A stretch of 64,000 nt of DNA, from the NCBI RefSeq assembly GCF_003063265.1, contig NZ_NERU01000016.1:1-64000 (forward strand), in the 5' to 3' direction. A program made the position numbers and the translations under genes. The notes beneath the pieces are model-generated. The model had not been told where the DNA came from. It did not search any database and saw only the letters and a program-made list of their open reading frames with translations. This stretch comes from Limnohabitans sp. WS1 (lineage in GTDB: Bacteria; Pseudomonadota; Gammaproteobacteria; Burkholderiales; Burkholderiaceae_C). Every line of letters begins with the position of its first letter. Position 1 is the first letter of the stretch. Positions 27,832 to 36,341 of the stretch are shown here, one piece after another.

Positions 27832-28545
27832 CCCTGCATTTTGTGGGAGCCCCGCCCTCGGGGCGATTGTGGGTAGTCTGCGGGGGTGATCGCGACGAGG
27901 GCGTCGCTCCTACAAGGGCTGCCCTGCATTTTGTGGGAGCCCCGGCTTCGGGGCGATTCTTGGTGGTCTGCGGGGGTGATCGCGACGAGGGCGTCGCTCC
28001 TACAGGGGCTGCATGCATTTTGTGGGAGCCTCGGCCTTGGGGCGATTGTTGGTGGTCTGCGAGGGTGATCGCGACGGGGGCGTCGCTCCTACAAGGGCTG
28101 CCCTGCATTTTGTGGGAGCCTCGGCCTCGGGGCGATTGTGGGTGGTCTGCGAGGGTGATCGCGACGAGGGCGTCGCTCCTACAAGGGCTGCCCTGCATTT
28201 TGTGGGAGCCCTGCCCTCGGGGCGATTGTTGGTGGTCTGCGAGGGTGATCGCGACGGGGGCGTCGCTCCTACAGGGGCTGCCCTGCATTTTGTGGGAGCC
28301 CTGCCCTCGGGGCGATTGTTGGTGGTCTGCGAGGGTGATCGCGACGAGGGCGTCGCTCCTACGGGGAGATTGCCCTGCATTTTGGTGGAGCCCCGCCCTC
28401 GGGGCGATTGTTGGGGTCTGCGAGGGTGATCGCGACGGGGGCGTCGCTCCTACAAGGGCTGCCCTGCATTTTGTGGGAGCCCCGCCCTCGGGGCGATTCT
28501 TTTGGTCTGCGGGGCTTTTCGCAACGGGGGCGTCGCTCCTACAAC
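27832..28545. repeat. tandem array of eight REP-pair units (family A)
   Basis: Eight units of 89-92 bp begin at about 27832, 27922, 28011, 28101, 28191, 28281, 28373 and 28462. Each unit has a plus-oriented element (GTGGGAGCC, stem, loop, GCGAT), a linker of about 25 bp containing GGTCTGCG, and a minus-oriented element whose reverse complement is GTAGGAGC, stem GCGACG, loop CCCT or CCCC, stem CGTCGC, GAT. A short CCCTGCATTTT joins adjacent units. The array sits between the 3' end of paaZ and the 5' end of the methyltransferase gene and fills most of this 846-bp gene-free stretch. Reading frames through it are repeat artefacts. Confidence 0.95.
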
Positions 28546-28619
28546 AAAAAAACGTTCATGCAGACTTCATCGGGCCTCATCAATTAGACGCCTGAAAGCG
28601 CGGCCTGCATGACCCAGTT

Positions 28620-30665
28620 TCAGCCCTTCTTGGCCACCAGCGTCAAGATGTCGTAGCTGGCCACCAGCTCGCCCAACTGGTTGGTCACTTCCACGTCCCA
28701 GGCGACCACGCCTTGGCCCACGCCGTTGGCGTCTTTCTTGTTGCGGTCGATCTTGCGTTTGGCGGTCAAGCGCGCCTGGATGGTGTCGCCAATGCCCACG
28801 GGCTTGACGAAGCGCAGCGTGTCCAAGCCGTAGTTGGCCAGCACCGGGCCGGGCGCGGGCGAAACGAACAGGCCGGCGGCTGCAGACAACACGAAGTAGC
28901 CGTGCGCGATGCGCTTGCCAAACGGTGAATCCTTGGCAGCGATCTCGTCAAAGTGCATGTAGAAATAGTCGCCCGACAGGCCGCCAAAGGCCACGATGTC
29001 GGCTTCGCCCACGGTGCGGCGGTGGGTGAGCAAGCTCTCGCCAATCTGCAGGTCTTCAAAGTGGCGGCGGAAGGGGTGAACCTCGGTCTCGATCAGCTTG
29101 GCACCGCGCATGTACTCGCCCGTGACGGCGGCGATCATGGTGGGCGAGCCTTGCAAGGCGGTGCGCTGCATCAGGTGCTTGACAGCGCGGATGCCGCCGA
29201 GTTCTTCACCGCCGCCTGCGCGGCCGGGGCCACCGTGTTTGAGCGGGGGCAGAGGCGAACCGTGGCCGGTCGATTCCACCGCCGATTCGCGGTCCAGGAT
29301 GTGCAAGCGGCCATGCAAAGCGGCTGCCACCGGGATCACGCGGGCCGCGATTTGCGGGTCTTTGGTGACCAGCGTGCCGACCAGGCTGCCTTGGCCGCGA
29401 GCGGCCAGCTGCAGGGCTTCGTCGATGCCGTCATACGCCATGAGCGTGCTCACAGGGCCAAAGGCTTCCACGTCGTGCACGCTGTCGGTTTGCAAGGGCT
29501 TTTGGCACAGCAGCAACGTAGGCTGGAAGAAAGCACCGCCCTCGACGCCCTGCCCCACTGGGCTGAAACCAGCACCGCCACCAAACACCAGCTCGGCGCT
29601 TTGGCGCAGCAGGGCCACACGCTCGGCCACGTCGGCTTGTTGCGAATGTGAGGCCAGGGCCCCCATCTTCACGCCCTCGACCGACGGGTCACCCACCACC
29701 ACTTTGGCCAGACGGGCTTTGAGCTTTTCAGCGACGGCGTCCAGATGCTGGCGCGGCACGATGGCGCGGCGAATTGCGGTGCATTTTTGGCCCGCCTTGA
29801 CGGTCATCTCGCGGGCGACTTCTTTCACGAACAAATCAAACTCTTCGTCGTCGGGCGTCACATCGGGCGCGAGGATGGCGCAGTTGAGCGAGTCGGCTTC
29901 GGCGTTGAAGGGGATGCTGTGTTTGACCACATTGGGGTGCACACGCAGCATGGCGGCGGTGTCGGCCGAACCGGTGAAGGTGACCACATCTTGGCCGTTC
30001 AGGCGGTCCAGCAGGTCGCCCGTGGAGCCGATCACCAACTGGAGCGAACCGGCAGGCAAGATGCCCGATTGCTCGACCAGGCGCACCATGGCTTCGGTCA
30101 GGTAACTGGTGGACGAAGCGGGTTTGCCGATGCAGGGCATGCCCGCCAAAAAGCTGGGCGCGAACTTTTCCAAGAGGCCCCAGATAGGGAAGTTGAAAGC
30201 GTTGATGTGCACCGCAATGCCGCCGCGTGGCACCAGGATGTGCGTGCCCGCAAAGCCGCCTTTTTTACCCAAAGGAAAAGCTGGGCCTTCGTGGATCAGG
30301 TTGCCGCTGGGCAGTTCGTTGCTGCCCATGCTGGAATAGGCAAACAAAGTGCCTGCGCCGCCTTCGATGTCCACCCAGCTGTCGGCGCGGGTGGCACCCG
30401 TGTGGGCAGAGATGGCGTAGAGCTGCTCTTTGTGCTCACCCAAGTACTTGGCCAAGGCCTTCAGGCGCTGGGCGCGCTCTTGAAAGTCCAGCTTGAGCAG
30501 ATTGGGCAGGCCCACAGTGCGGGCATGGTGCACCGCGTCGCCAAAGTCAATGGCTTCGGCATGGGTTTGGTAAACCGTCTGGCCATTGAGGGCGCTGCGC
30601 AGATTTTGTGCGCCTTGCTGGCCGATCCATTGGCCACCGATGAAACTTTGCAGGACTTGGGACAT
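28620..30665 (-). CDS. paaZ: bifunctional PaaZ: aldehyde dehydrogenase / oxepin-CoA hydrolase
   Basis: At 681 residues it is the same length as E. coli PaaZ. Residues 1 to about 520 form an aldehyde dehydrogenase domain with NAFNFPIWGLLEKFAPS, VTFTGSADTAAML and the catalytic cysteine in VKAGQKCTAIRRAIVP. Residues about 530-680 form a MaoC-like hydratase domain (IVAFGGLSGDYFYMHFDE and GKRIAHGYFVLSAAAGLF). PaaZ opens oxepin-CoA in phenylacetate degradation and oxidises the semialdehyde. No other paa gene is in the window, so it stands alone here. Confidence 0.94.
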   Translation of the reverse strand: MSQVLQSFIGGQWIGQQGAQNLRSALNGQTVYQTHAEAIDFGDAVHHARTVGLPNLLKLDFQERAQRLKALAKYLGEHKEQLYAISAHTGATRADSWVDIEGGAGTLFAYSSMGSNELPSGNLIHEGPAFPLGKKGGFAGTHILVPRGGIAVHINAFNFPIWGLLEKFAPSFLAGMPCIGKPASSTSYLTEAMVRLVEQSGILPAGSLQLVIGSTGDLLDRLNGQDVVTFTGSADTAAMLRVHPNVVKHSIPFNAEADSLNCAILAPDVTPDDEEFDLFVKEVAREMTVKAGQKCTAIRRAIVPRQHLDAVAEKLKARLAKVVVGDPSVEGVKMGALASHSQQADVAERVALLRQSAELVFGGGAGFSPVGQGVEGGAFFQPTLLLCQKPLQTDSVHDVEAFGPVSTLMAYDGIDEALQLAARGQGSLVGTLVTKDPQIAARVIPVAAALHGRLHILDRESAVESTGHGSPLPPLKHGGPGRAGGGEELGGIRAVKHLMQRTALQGSPTMIAAVTGEYMRGAKLIETEVHPFRRHFEDLQIGESLLTHRRTVGEADIVAFGGLSGDYFYMHFDEIAAKDSPFGKRIAHGYFVLSAAAGLFVSPAPGPVLANYGLDTLRFVKPVGIGDTIQARLTAKRKIDRNKKDANGVGQGVVAWDVEVTNQLGELVASYDILTLVAKKG

Positions 30666-30753
30666 GGTTGAGAGCTTTCTGTGAGGTTGATGCCCAATTT
30701 GCCAAATTAACCAACCGGGCGGTCGGCGAATTCTAATCGCTTTGCTTCTGACC

Positions 30754-32061
30754 TCAAACGTCCATCTGCACCGTGCACAAGTTGGCCCAATCGGTGGTGT
30801 AACCCGGCGTTTTGAAGTTCTGTTTCATGTGCCAGAGTTTGGCGGTGTGCCCTGCCCCCGCACTGGCCAGCTTGAGCGTCCCTCGCCCATAGCGCTGGTT
30901 CAGCTGGTCCATGGCCAGCATCAGGCGCACGCGGTTTTCGGGCATGGTCTCGTCAAAGTCCAGTGTCAGTTGTTCGCGGGTGGCCGGTTGCAGGTCCATC
31001 AGCATCACGCCTGCTTTGGCGTATTTGAAGCCGGGTTTGTACAGGCGTTGGACGATGGCGTTGGCCGCCTGGGTGATGTGGGCGCTGTCGCTGGTGGGGC
31101 TGGGCAGGGGGATGCTTGCGCTGCGGCTGTATTGCGGGTCTTGTTGCCGGAAGGGGCTGGTGCGGATGAAGGCCATGATTTGGCCGGTGTGGCTGCCTTG
31201 TTTGCGCAGTTTTTCTGCGGCGCGGCAGGCAAATTCTGTGATGGCTTCTTGCAGTTCGATCAGCTCGGTCACCGGGTGGCCAAAGCTGCGGGTGCAGGCG
31301 ATTTGTTGTTTGGGCGGGGGTTCGTCTTCGAACTCGATGCAGGGGGTGCCGTTCAGTTCGCGCACGGTTTTTTCCAGCACCACCGACCAGCCCGCTTTGG
31401 CGGCGGCCGGGCTCATGCGTTGCAGGTCCAGGGCGGTGTGGATGCCGTTTTCGCGCAGTTGCGCCCCGATCTTGCGGCCCACGCCCCACACCTCGCCCAC
31501 TTCGGTGGCCTGCAGCAGGGCCTGCAGTTCTTCGGGGGTGCACGCGCCCAGGTGGCAGATTTGGGCGTGTTGGGCCGGGTAGCTGCCGGGTTTGCGTTCA
31601 GCGCTTTTGGCGATGGCGTTGGCCAGTTTGGCCAGGGTTTTGGTGGGGCCGATGCCGATGCAGGTGGGGATGCCGATCCATTGGTGGATGCGTTTTCGGA
31701 TGGTGCGGGCGCGGCGCACCAGGTCGCCACGGATGCCGCTCAGGTCGACAAAGCTTTCGTCGATGGAGTAGACCTCTTGCTGGTGGCCCAGGCCTGCGGC
31801 CAGGCTCATCATGCGGTGGCTCATGTCGCCATAAAGGGCGAAGTTGGCCGACAGGGCGATCAGTCCGGCGTCGCGCTCGAGCTCACGCAGCTGGAAGTAA
31901 GGCGCGCCCATCTTGATGCCCAGGGCCTTGGCCTCGTCACTGCGGGCAATGGCGCAGCCGTCGTTGTTGGACAGCACAACCACCGGCCGGCCTTGCAGCC
32001 AGGGCTGGAAGACGCGTTCGCAGGAGACGTAGAAGTTGTTGCCGTCGATGAGGGCGAGCAT
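30754..32061 (-). CDS. umuC: Y-family DNA polymerase UmuC
   Basis: The 435-residue protein opens with [19 protein letters not shown] (catalytic Asp) and contains [12 protein letters not shown] (catalytic Asp-Glu), [15 protein letters not shown] and a helix-hairpin-helix region near [11 protein letters not shown]. These are the UmuC/RumB features of the DNA polymerase V catalytic subunit for error-prone translesion synthesis. A near-consensus LexA box lies 16 bp upstream of the ATG. No umuD gene lies upstream or downstream. The start has no clear Shine-Dalgarno: the region before the ATG on the coding strand is C-rich. Confidence 0.95.
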   Translation of the reverse strand: MLALIDGNNFYVSCERVFQPWLQGRPVVVLSNNDGCAIARSDEAKALGIKMGAPYFQLRELERDAGLIALSANFALYGDMSHRMMSLAAGLGHQQEVYSIDESFVDLSGIRGDLVRRARTIRKRIHQWIGIPTCIGIGPTKTLAKLANAIAKSAERKPGSYPAQHAQICHLGACTPEELQALLQATEVGEVWGVGRKIGAQLRENGIHTALDLQRMSPAAAKAGWSVVLEKTVRELNGTPCIEFEDEPPPKQQIACTRSFGHPVTELIELQEAITEFACRAAEKLRKQGSHTGQIMAFIRTSPFRQQDPQYSRSASIPLPSPTSDSAHITQAANAIVQRLYKPGFKYAKAGVMLMDLQPATREQLTLDFDETMPENRVRLMLAMDQLNQRYGRGTLKLASAGAGHTAKLWHMKQNFKTPGYTTDWANLCTVQMDV

Positions 32062-32076
32062 GGGGGGGGTGTCGAA

Positions 32077-32096
32077 TACTGTATAGATGAACAGTA
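32077..32096 (-). promoter_or_regulatory. LexA (SOS) box of umuC
   Basis: TACTGT-N8-ACAGTA is a near-perfect match to the LexA consensus, with the full CTGT-N8-ACAG core. It lies 16 bp before the umuC start, so LexA would cover the umuC promoter and repress it until DNA damage. Confidence 0.93.
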
Positions 32097-32119
32097 TAAC
32101 GAGACCTTGAGCGGTGGGA

Positions 32120-32233
32120 TCAGGTGATCAGCAACGCGACCGTGATCCCGACCGCGATCAATTCGAGCACCAGATACACGGCGGTGAAGTGTCCAGCCTT
32201 GGCGTCTTGGATGAGTTTGCGGATGAAGGGCAT
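32120..32233 (-). CDS. possible 37-residue single-pass membrane peptide
   Basis: The ORF starting at [20 protein letters not shown] has a basic N-terminus and a hydrophobic C-terminal helix ([19 protein letters not shown]). No ribosome binding site is evident and no family is recognised. The frame can be extended to 32308. It lies upstream of the LexA box on the same strand as umuC. It could be a genuine short membrane protein or chance. Confidence 0.3.
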   Translation of the reverse strand: MPFIRKLIQDAKAGHFTAVYLVLELIAVGITVALLIT

Positions 32234-32321
32234 GTTGAAAAAAGGAGCCCCCGGCACGACGATGGACACTGGCGGGTATTCATGACGGGTGACACGGCTC
32301 GCCGTCACGGCGCTTCAAATT

Positions 32322-32624
32322 TTATGATTGTTCCGCATGGGCAGGATGATCGTTCGTCCGTCCATCCCCGCTACCGTACCCCGCCACGCCACAAACTCCC
32401 CCGCCCAACTTCCAAGCCGCCCGCCCCAGGTACGCCATCCCGAGCGCGCCCATCGACAGCGTCAGACACCACACCGCCCAAAGCACCGCGCCCACCAGCT
32501 GGGCGTCGTTCTCGTTCGCGCCTTGGCCAAGTGCCTGCGGTACCTGGTCAAACATCAGTCCGCCGCCCGTGACGATGACGTGAAAAGTGAGAAAGGCCAG
32601 CAAGGCTTTGGCGTGGAAGTTCAT
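32322..32624 (-). CDS. hypothetical small membrane protein
   Basis: The 100-residue ORF starts at MNFHAKALLAFLTFHVIVTG. The ATG at 32624 is preceded by AAGGGA at a spacing of 6. Two hydrophobic segments (about 5-24 and 43-66) suggest an inner-membrane protein; the C-terminus is Gly-rich and hydrophilic. No family is recognised. It lies divergently from the toxin-antitoxin pair. Confidence 0.45.
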   Translation of the reverse strand: MNFHAKALLAFLTFHVIVTGGGLMFDQVPQALGQGANENDAQLVGAVLWAVWCLTLSMGALGMAYLGRAAWKLGGGVCGVAGYGSGDGRTNDHPAHAEQS

Positions 32625-32758
32625 CGGTGTCCCTTGGCTGATTTGTCCCGGGGACTGCCCCCCGCATCACATGGTGACAGACCTCGCCAGATTGCACGGC
32701 TCCTTGAATACCTGCACAATCAACCTTGTTTTCAAACGCAACGGACAAGGAGCCCATC

Positions 32759-33205
32759 ATGCAAAGCATCACCCTGGAGCAGCTGCGTGCTGCAAACGAC
32801 GCCGGCGGTGTGTCGGGCGTGACCCTGAAGGGGCAAGGCGGGGCGTTTCTGGTTCAGATCGACACCCGCAGCGGCTCCGGCGCCCTGCTGTCAAAGGCCC
32901 GCAGCACCGAGCCGCGCCGCTTTGGCAATCCTCTGGCGGCGTTCAATGTGTTGCGAGAAATTGGCATCACAGTGGGCCAGTTCGACGCGACCGACTACGA
33001 CCCGGCCGACAAAGAACCGACTGCGGGTAACCGAGGCAGGGCCAACGCCATGCGCGGTGCACACGAAGCCGCCGCCTATAACCAGTGGCTGGCCAGCGAA
33101 ATCCAGGCATCGCTGGATGACCCGCGACCAAGCATTGCGCACGATGACGTCATGGCCGACATGGCCGCCGAGCTGGATGCCTTGAGTCAGAAAATACGAG
33201 CATGA
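32759..33205 (+). CDS. antitoxin of a ParE/RelE-type toxin-antitoxin pair, with N-terminal extra domain
   Basis: The 148-residue protein starts at MQSITLEQLRAAND; the ATG at 32759 follows AAGGAGCCC. The C-terminal third (AAAYNQWLASEIQASLDDPR, then HDDVMADMAAELDALSQKI) resembles the toxin-binding tail of StbD/ParD-like antitoxins paired with ParE. The first 85 or so residues (GVTLKGQGGAFLVQIDTRSG and ARSTEPRRFGNPLAAFNVLR) form a separate unit that I can place only loosely, near plasmid partition-associated proteins. Its stop overlaps the toxin start (ATGA), giving translational coupling. Such antitoxins usually repress their own promoter. Confidence 0.75.
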   Translation: MQSITLEQLRAANDAGGVSGVTLKGQGGAFLVQIDTRSGSGALLSKARSTEPRRFGNPLAAFNVLREIGITVGQFDATDYDPADKEPTAGNRGRANAMRGAHEAAAYNQWLASEIQASLDDPRPSIAHDDVMADMAAELDALSQKIRA

Positions 33206-33504
33206 CGCAGCCGCTTTTTCGCGTCGCATGGCGTCCGATGGCCCGCGAAGACTTGCGCGCCATCGTGCGCTACATCGGCAAGGACAACCCCACGCGAGCC
33301 CAGAGCTTTGGCCAAGAATTGCGAGACAAGACGGGGAGGCTGGCACAGCACTCACAGCTTGGTCGGCAGGGCCGGCCAGGTTTGCCCGAATGGTTGCGCG
33401 AACTGGTGGTGCACCCGAACGACATCGTGTTTTACCGCGTGCTGACCGAGAGCCGAACCGTCGAAATCTTGCGTGTGAAACACGCAGCACAACAAATACC
33501 TTGA
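33202..33504 (+). CDS. ParE/RelE-family toxin
   Basis: The 100-residue basic protein shows the ParE/RelE fold order: RVAWRPMAREDLRAIVRYIGKDNP (split over two helices), GRQGRPGLPEWLRELVVH, then NDIVFYRVLTESRTVEILRVKHAAQQ. ParE members poison gyrase and RelE members cleave mRNA; which applies here cannot be read from sequence. It overlaps the antitoxin gene by 4 bp, the usual type II arrangement. The 186-bp stretch after it up to 33690 shows no gene. Confidence 0.85.
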   Translation: MTQPLFRVAWRPMAREDLRAIVRYIGKDNPTRAQSFGQELRDKTGRLAQHSQLGRQGRPGLPEWLRELVVHPNDIVFYRVLTESRTVEILRVKHAAQQIP

Positions 33505-33690
33505 GGGGGGTACCCTCTTCTTTTACACCTATCGCCATGAGGCGCGTCGTTGTCAAAAGCGCAGCGCCTGCGCAAAGCGCGTCAATTCCCTTTAGCTACA
33601 GGTCATTGCCCCTCGCCAACGAGTACCCTTTTGGCCCCATGTGCTTGAATTGGTTTTTGTCTTCAACCCCATTCAATTCCTGCAAGTCAC

Positions 33691-34746
33691 ATGATCAACG
33701 CCCCCACCCAGCAAGCGCTTTTGGCCATCATGGTTCACGCCGCCATGGCCGATGGAGAGAAGTCCCAAGCCGAGCGCGACTTTGTGCGCGACCTGTCTTT
33801 GCAGCTCGACGAGCAAGGTGGCGCCAGGCAACTCGCCCAGGCTGTGCAAGCCGCGCTGTTGGGGCGTTTGTCGGCGCAACAAGCCGCAGCGCAGCTGCAA
33901 GAGCCGATGCACCGCCAACTGGCCTATGAGTGGGCCACCGCCGTGTGCCACGCCGACGGCCTGTGCAGCCCAGTCGAGACGGCGTTTTTGCAGCGCCTCA
34001 AAACCGATTTGCAGCTGGGTGGTGCGGAGCCCGAGACCACCGCGCACACCCACGCATTGGCCCAAGCCGCCTATGCCGAAGAGGCCGCCGCGCCGCTGCA
34101 CGCTGTTAGGGCGGCCACCGCTTTGTCTGGCGTCGCCCTGGTCGGCGCAGCGCCCGCTGCATCGGCCGGGACCCTGGCACACACCTCGCCCGCTGTGCCT
34201 GCTGCGCCCGCCTCGCCCGCCGCCCCCGCCGTGGACAGCACCGCCATCGACCGCTCCATCCTCAACTACGCCATCTTGAATGGCGCGCTGGAGTTGCTGC
34301 CCCAGTCCTGGGCGTCCATGGCCATCATTCCGCTGCAAATCAAAATGGTCTACCGCGTGGGCCAGGCCCACGGCGTGTCGCTCGACCAAGGTCACATCAA
34401 GGAATTCATTGCCGCTGCGGGTGTGGGCCTGACCTCGCAATACATCGAAGAATTTGGCCGCAAGCTGTTGGGCGGTTTGCTGGGCAAGGCGGGGGGCAAG
34501 CTGCTGGGCGGTATTGGCAGCCAAGCCACGGGCATGGCGTTTTCATTTGCCAGCACTTACGCGCTCGGCCATTTGGCCAAACGCTATTACGCAGGCGGTC
34601 GTGTCATGTCCACCGACTTGCTGCGCCAAACCTACCAAGGCCTGTTGAGCAGCGGCAAGACCCTGCAACAGCAGCACTTGGGTGACATCCAGGCCCGGGC
34701 GTCCACCCTGGACGCGGGCGAGGTGATGCGCATGGTCCGGGGCTGA
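33691..34746 (+). CDS. TerB-like protein with C-terminal DUF697-like region
   Basis: The 351-residue protein has an N-terminal TerB-type helical domain (residues 1-115; MVHAAMADGEKSQAERDFV and AVCHADGLCSPVETAFLQRL repeat the acidic pattern). A Pro/Ala-rich linker follows (about 130-180). The C-terminal region resembles YcjF/DUF697 (IPLQIKMVYRVGQAHGVSLD, then Gly-rich helices and FASTYALGHLAKRYYAGG). TerB-like domains occur in tellurite-resistance and stress proteins, and DUF697 is membrane-linked. The function is unknown. It lies alone between the toxin gene and the SOUL gene. Confidence 0.78.
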   Translation: MINAPTQQALLAIMVHAAMADGEKSQAERDFVRDLSLQLDEQGGARQLAQAVQAALLGRLSAQQAAAQLQEPMHRQLAYEWATAVCHADGLCSPVETAFLQRLKTDLQLGGAEPETTAHTHALAQAAYAEEAAAPLHAVRAATALSGVALVGAAPAASAGTLAHTSPAVPAAPASPAAPAVDSTAIDRSILNYAILNGALELLPQSWASMAIIPLQIKMVYRVGQAHGVSLDQGHIKEFIAAAGVGLTSQYIEEFGRKLLGGLLGKAGGKLLGGIGSQATGMAFSFASTYALGHLAKRYYAGGRVMSTDLLRQTYQGLLSSGKTLQQQHLGDIQARASTLDAGEVMRMVRG

Positions 34747-34832
34747 TCAAGCGTCCGCAGGCGTGCGCCAGCGGACCGAGGTGCACGCCTGAATTTGCTG
34801 TCATGACCCTACTCGCCAAACGAAAGACTCCG

Positions 34833-35441
34833 ATGCGCTGGCTTTTTTCCCTCTTATCGCCCCTCTTATCACCCCTCTTATTTCCCGTCCTGTTCCTTTT
34901 GAGTGGAGCCGCTATGGCCGTTGAAGAACCGCGTTACACCGTGCTCGTTTCAGACCCGCCTTTTGAGGTGCGCCGCTACGCCGCCTTCACAGTGGCCCAA
35001 ACGCAAATCCAGGGCGACTTTGATGCCGCCAGCCGCAGTGGCTTTCGGCGCATTGCTTCTTATATCTTTGGCGACAACCTGCAAGCCGGGCTGGGTGCGC
35101 AGCGCAAAATTTCCATGACCGCACCCGTCACCGTCGTGCCCGAGTCCGAGGGCTGGCGCGTGCATTTTGTGATGCCATCGGCCGAGAGCGTGCAGACCCT
35201 GCCACAGCCGCTCAACCCGCAAATCCAACTGCGCCCCGTGCCCGAGCATGAGACGGTGGCCGTGCGCTTCAGCGGCTTCACCACACAAGCGAGCATTCAA
35301 GAGCAGACCGAGCGCCTGCGGGCTTGGGCGCAGACCCGCCAACTCAAACTCAGCCCCACGGCCCAAATCGCCCGCTACGACGACCCGTTCACCCTGCCTT
35401 GGAATCGACGCAACGAGATCTTGATTGACCTGATGCCCTGA
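34833..35441 (+). CDS. SOUL-family heme-binding protein, probably exported
   Basis: The product has 202 residues from the ATG at 34833 (an in-frame ATG at 34803 is possible). A signal peptide is present and contains a short tandem repeat in DNA (CCCTCTTATC units) coding SLLSPLLSPLL. The rest is the SOUL/HEBP domain: YTVLVSDPPFEVRRYAAFTV, then RRIASYIFGDN, KISMTAPVTV, and a C-terminal ARYDDPFTLPWNRRNEILI. Family members bind heme or related tetrapyrroles. The signal peptide suggests a periplasmic or outer location. Confidence 0.88.
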   Translation: MRWLFSLLSPLLSPLLFPVLFLLSGAAMAVEEPRYTVLVSDPPFEVRRYAAFTVAQTQIQGDFDAASRSGFRRIASYIFGDNLQAGLGAQRKISMTAPVTVVPESEGWRVHFVMPSAESVQTLPQPLNPQIQLRPVPEHETVAVRFSGFTTQASIQEQTERLRAWAQTRQLKLSPTAQIARYDDPFTLPWNRRNEILIDLMP

Positions 35442-35528
35442 AAGCGACCGGGATCAATCGCCCTTTACAGCCTGTGCCGTTGTCGGTCTGATGTAGCCTT
35501 GGGCGATGGTTCAAACAGTCTTGTTGCC

Positions 35529-35879
35529 GTGACAGGGCGCATTCGAAAAAAACTCATTCAAGCCCAGCTTGAAGCCCTGCCCGCACCGCGCAGCGACGCC
35601 GTGCTGTGTCCGCTGTGCGAGCGGCCCATTCCGCCCAGCCAACAAGACGCACACCATCTGGTGCCCAAGTCCCACGGCGGCGCACACACCGTGGTGCTGC
35701 ACCGCATTTGCCACCGCCAAATCCATGCGCTGTTCACCGAGACCGAATTGGCCCGCACCTACGCCACGGTCGAGGCCCTGAAGCAACCCGAAGAGATGGC
35801 CCGCTTCATCCGCTGGGTGCAAACCAAGCCCGACGCATTTTTTGAAAAAAGCCGCAAAAGTCGCCGCTTGAAAAGTTAA
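35529..35879 (+). CDS. HNH endonuclease-family protein
   Basis: The 116-residue protein has a likely GTG start at 35529; a TTG at 35499 is an alternative. It has a CPLCERPIP zinc knuckle followed by DAHHLVPKSHGG and VLHRICHRQIHALF, the H-N-H pattern with the first His pair and the CHRQIH block. HNH proteins are metal-dependent nucleases. Short stand-alone forms like this are widespread but mostly uncharacterised. The C-terminus is basic. It lies 17 bp before the folB-like gene. Confidence 0.82.
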   Translation: MTGRIRKKLIQAQLEALPAPRSDAVLCPLCERPIPPSQQDAHHLVPKSHGGAHTVVLHRICHRQIHALFTETELARTYATVEALKQPEEMARFIRWVQTKPDAFFEKSRKSRRLKS

Positions 35880-35895
35880 ATCCTGACAGTCCCCC

Positions 35896-36315
35896 ATGCA
35901 CTTGCCCACAACACCTACCGCCAGCCGGATCGAGCTGAAAGACTTTCACCTGGCCACCCGCATCGGCACCTATACCCCCGGCGACACCGTGCCCGAATAC
36001 CACGCGCTGGACTTGACACTGTGGATCACCCCCGCTCTGGTGCTGATTCCCGAAGACGGCATGGCGCATGTGTTCGATTACGACCCTCTGGTGATCGAAA
36101 TCGAACGACTGGCCGCCGACGGGCTGTACGAGACCCAAGAGCGGTTGATGACGCGCATCGTGCAGGCCTGCGCGACTTACCCGGTCATTGAGGCGCTCGA
36201 CATCGCCTTGCGCAAATTTCCGGTGCGAGCAGGCAGCGGTTCTTTGGGCGTGCGTTCCAGCGTGGATGGCATGCAACTGCAGGGCATGCGGCAGGTCGGG
36301 GCCAAGTGGGATTGA
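35896..36315 (+). CDS. folB: dihydroneopterin aldolase-family protein (FolB)
   Basis: The 139-residue protein matches the FolB fold: IELKDFHLATRIGTYTPGD, then FDYDPLVIEIERLAADGLYETQERLM with the conserved Glu, and ALRKFPV with the catalytic Lys. FolB converts dihydroneopterin to hydroxymethyl-dihydropterin in folate synthesis. Length is typical (about 120). No other folate gene is nearby, so assignment as the main FolB rather than a paralogue such as FolX is by sequence only. Confidence 0.8.
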   Translation: MHLPTTPTASRIELKDFHLATRIGTYTPGDTVPEYHALDLTLWITPALVLIPEDGMAHVFDYDPLVIEIERLAADGLYETQERLMTRIVQACATYPVIEALDIALRKFPVRAGSGSLGVRSSVDGMQLQGMRQVGAKWD

Positions 36316-36341
36316 AACCAGAACTCGGTCCACACCTTGGA

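Noticed and set aside
27832..28545. Possible CRISPR array
   Set aside because: The whole unit repeats; there are no unique spacers, units are about 90 bp with inverted halves, and no cas genes are present. It is a REP-pair array.
27843..28595. Open frames of more than 200 codons across the REP array on both strands
   Set aside because: They exist because the 90-bp unit is a multiple of three and lacks stops in some frames. The translated products are simple repeats.
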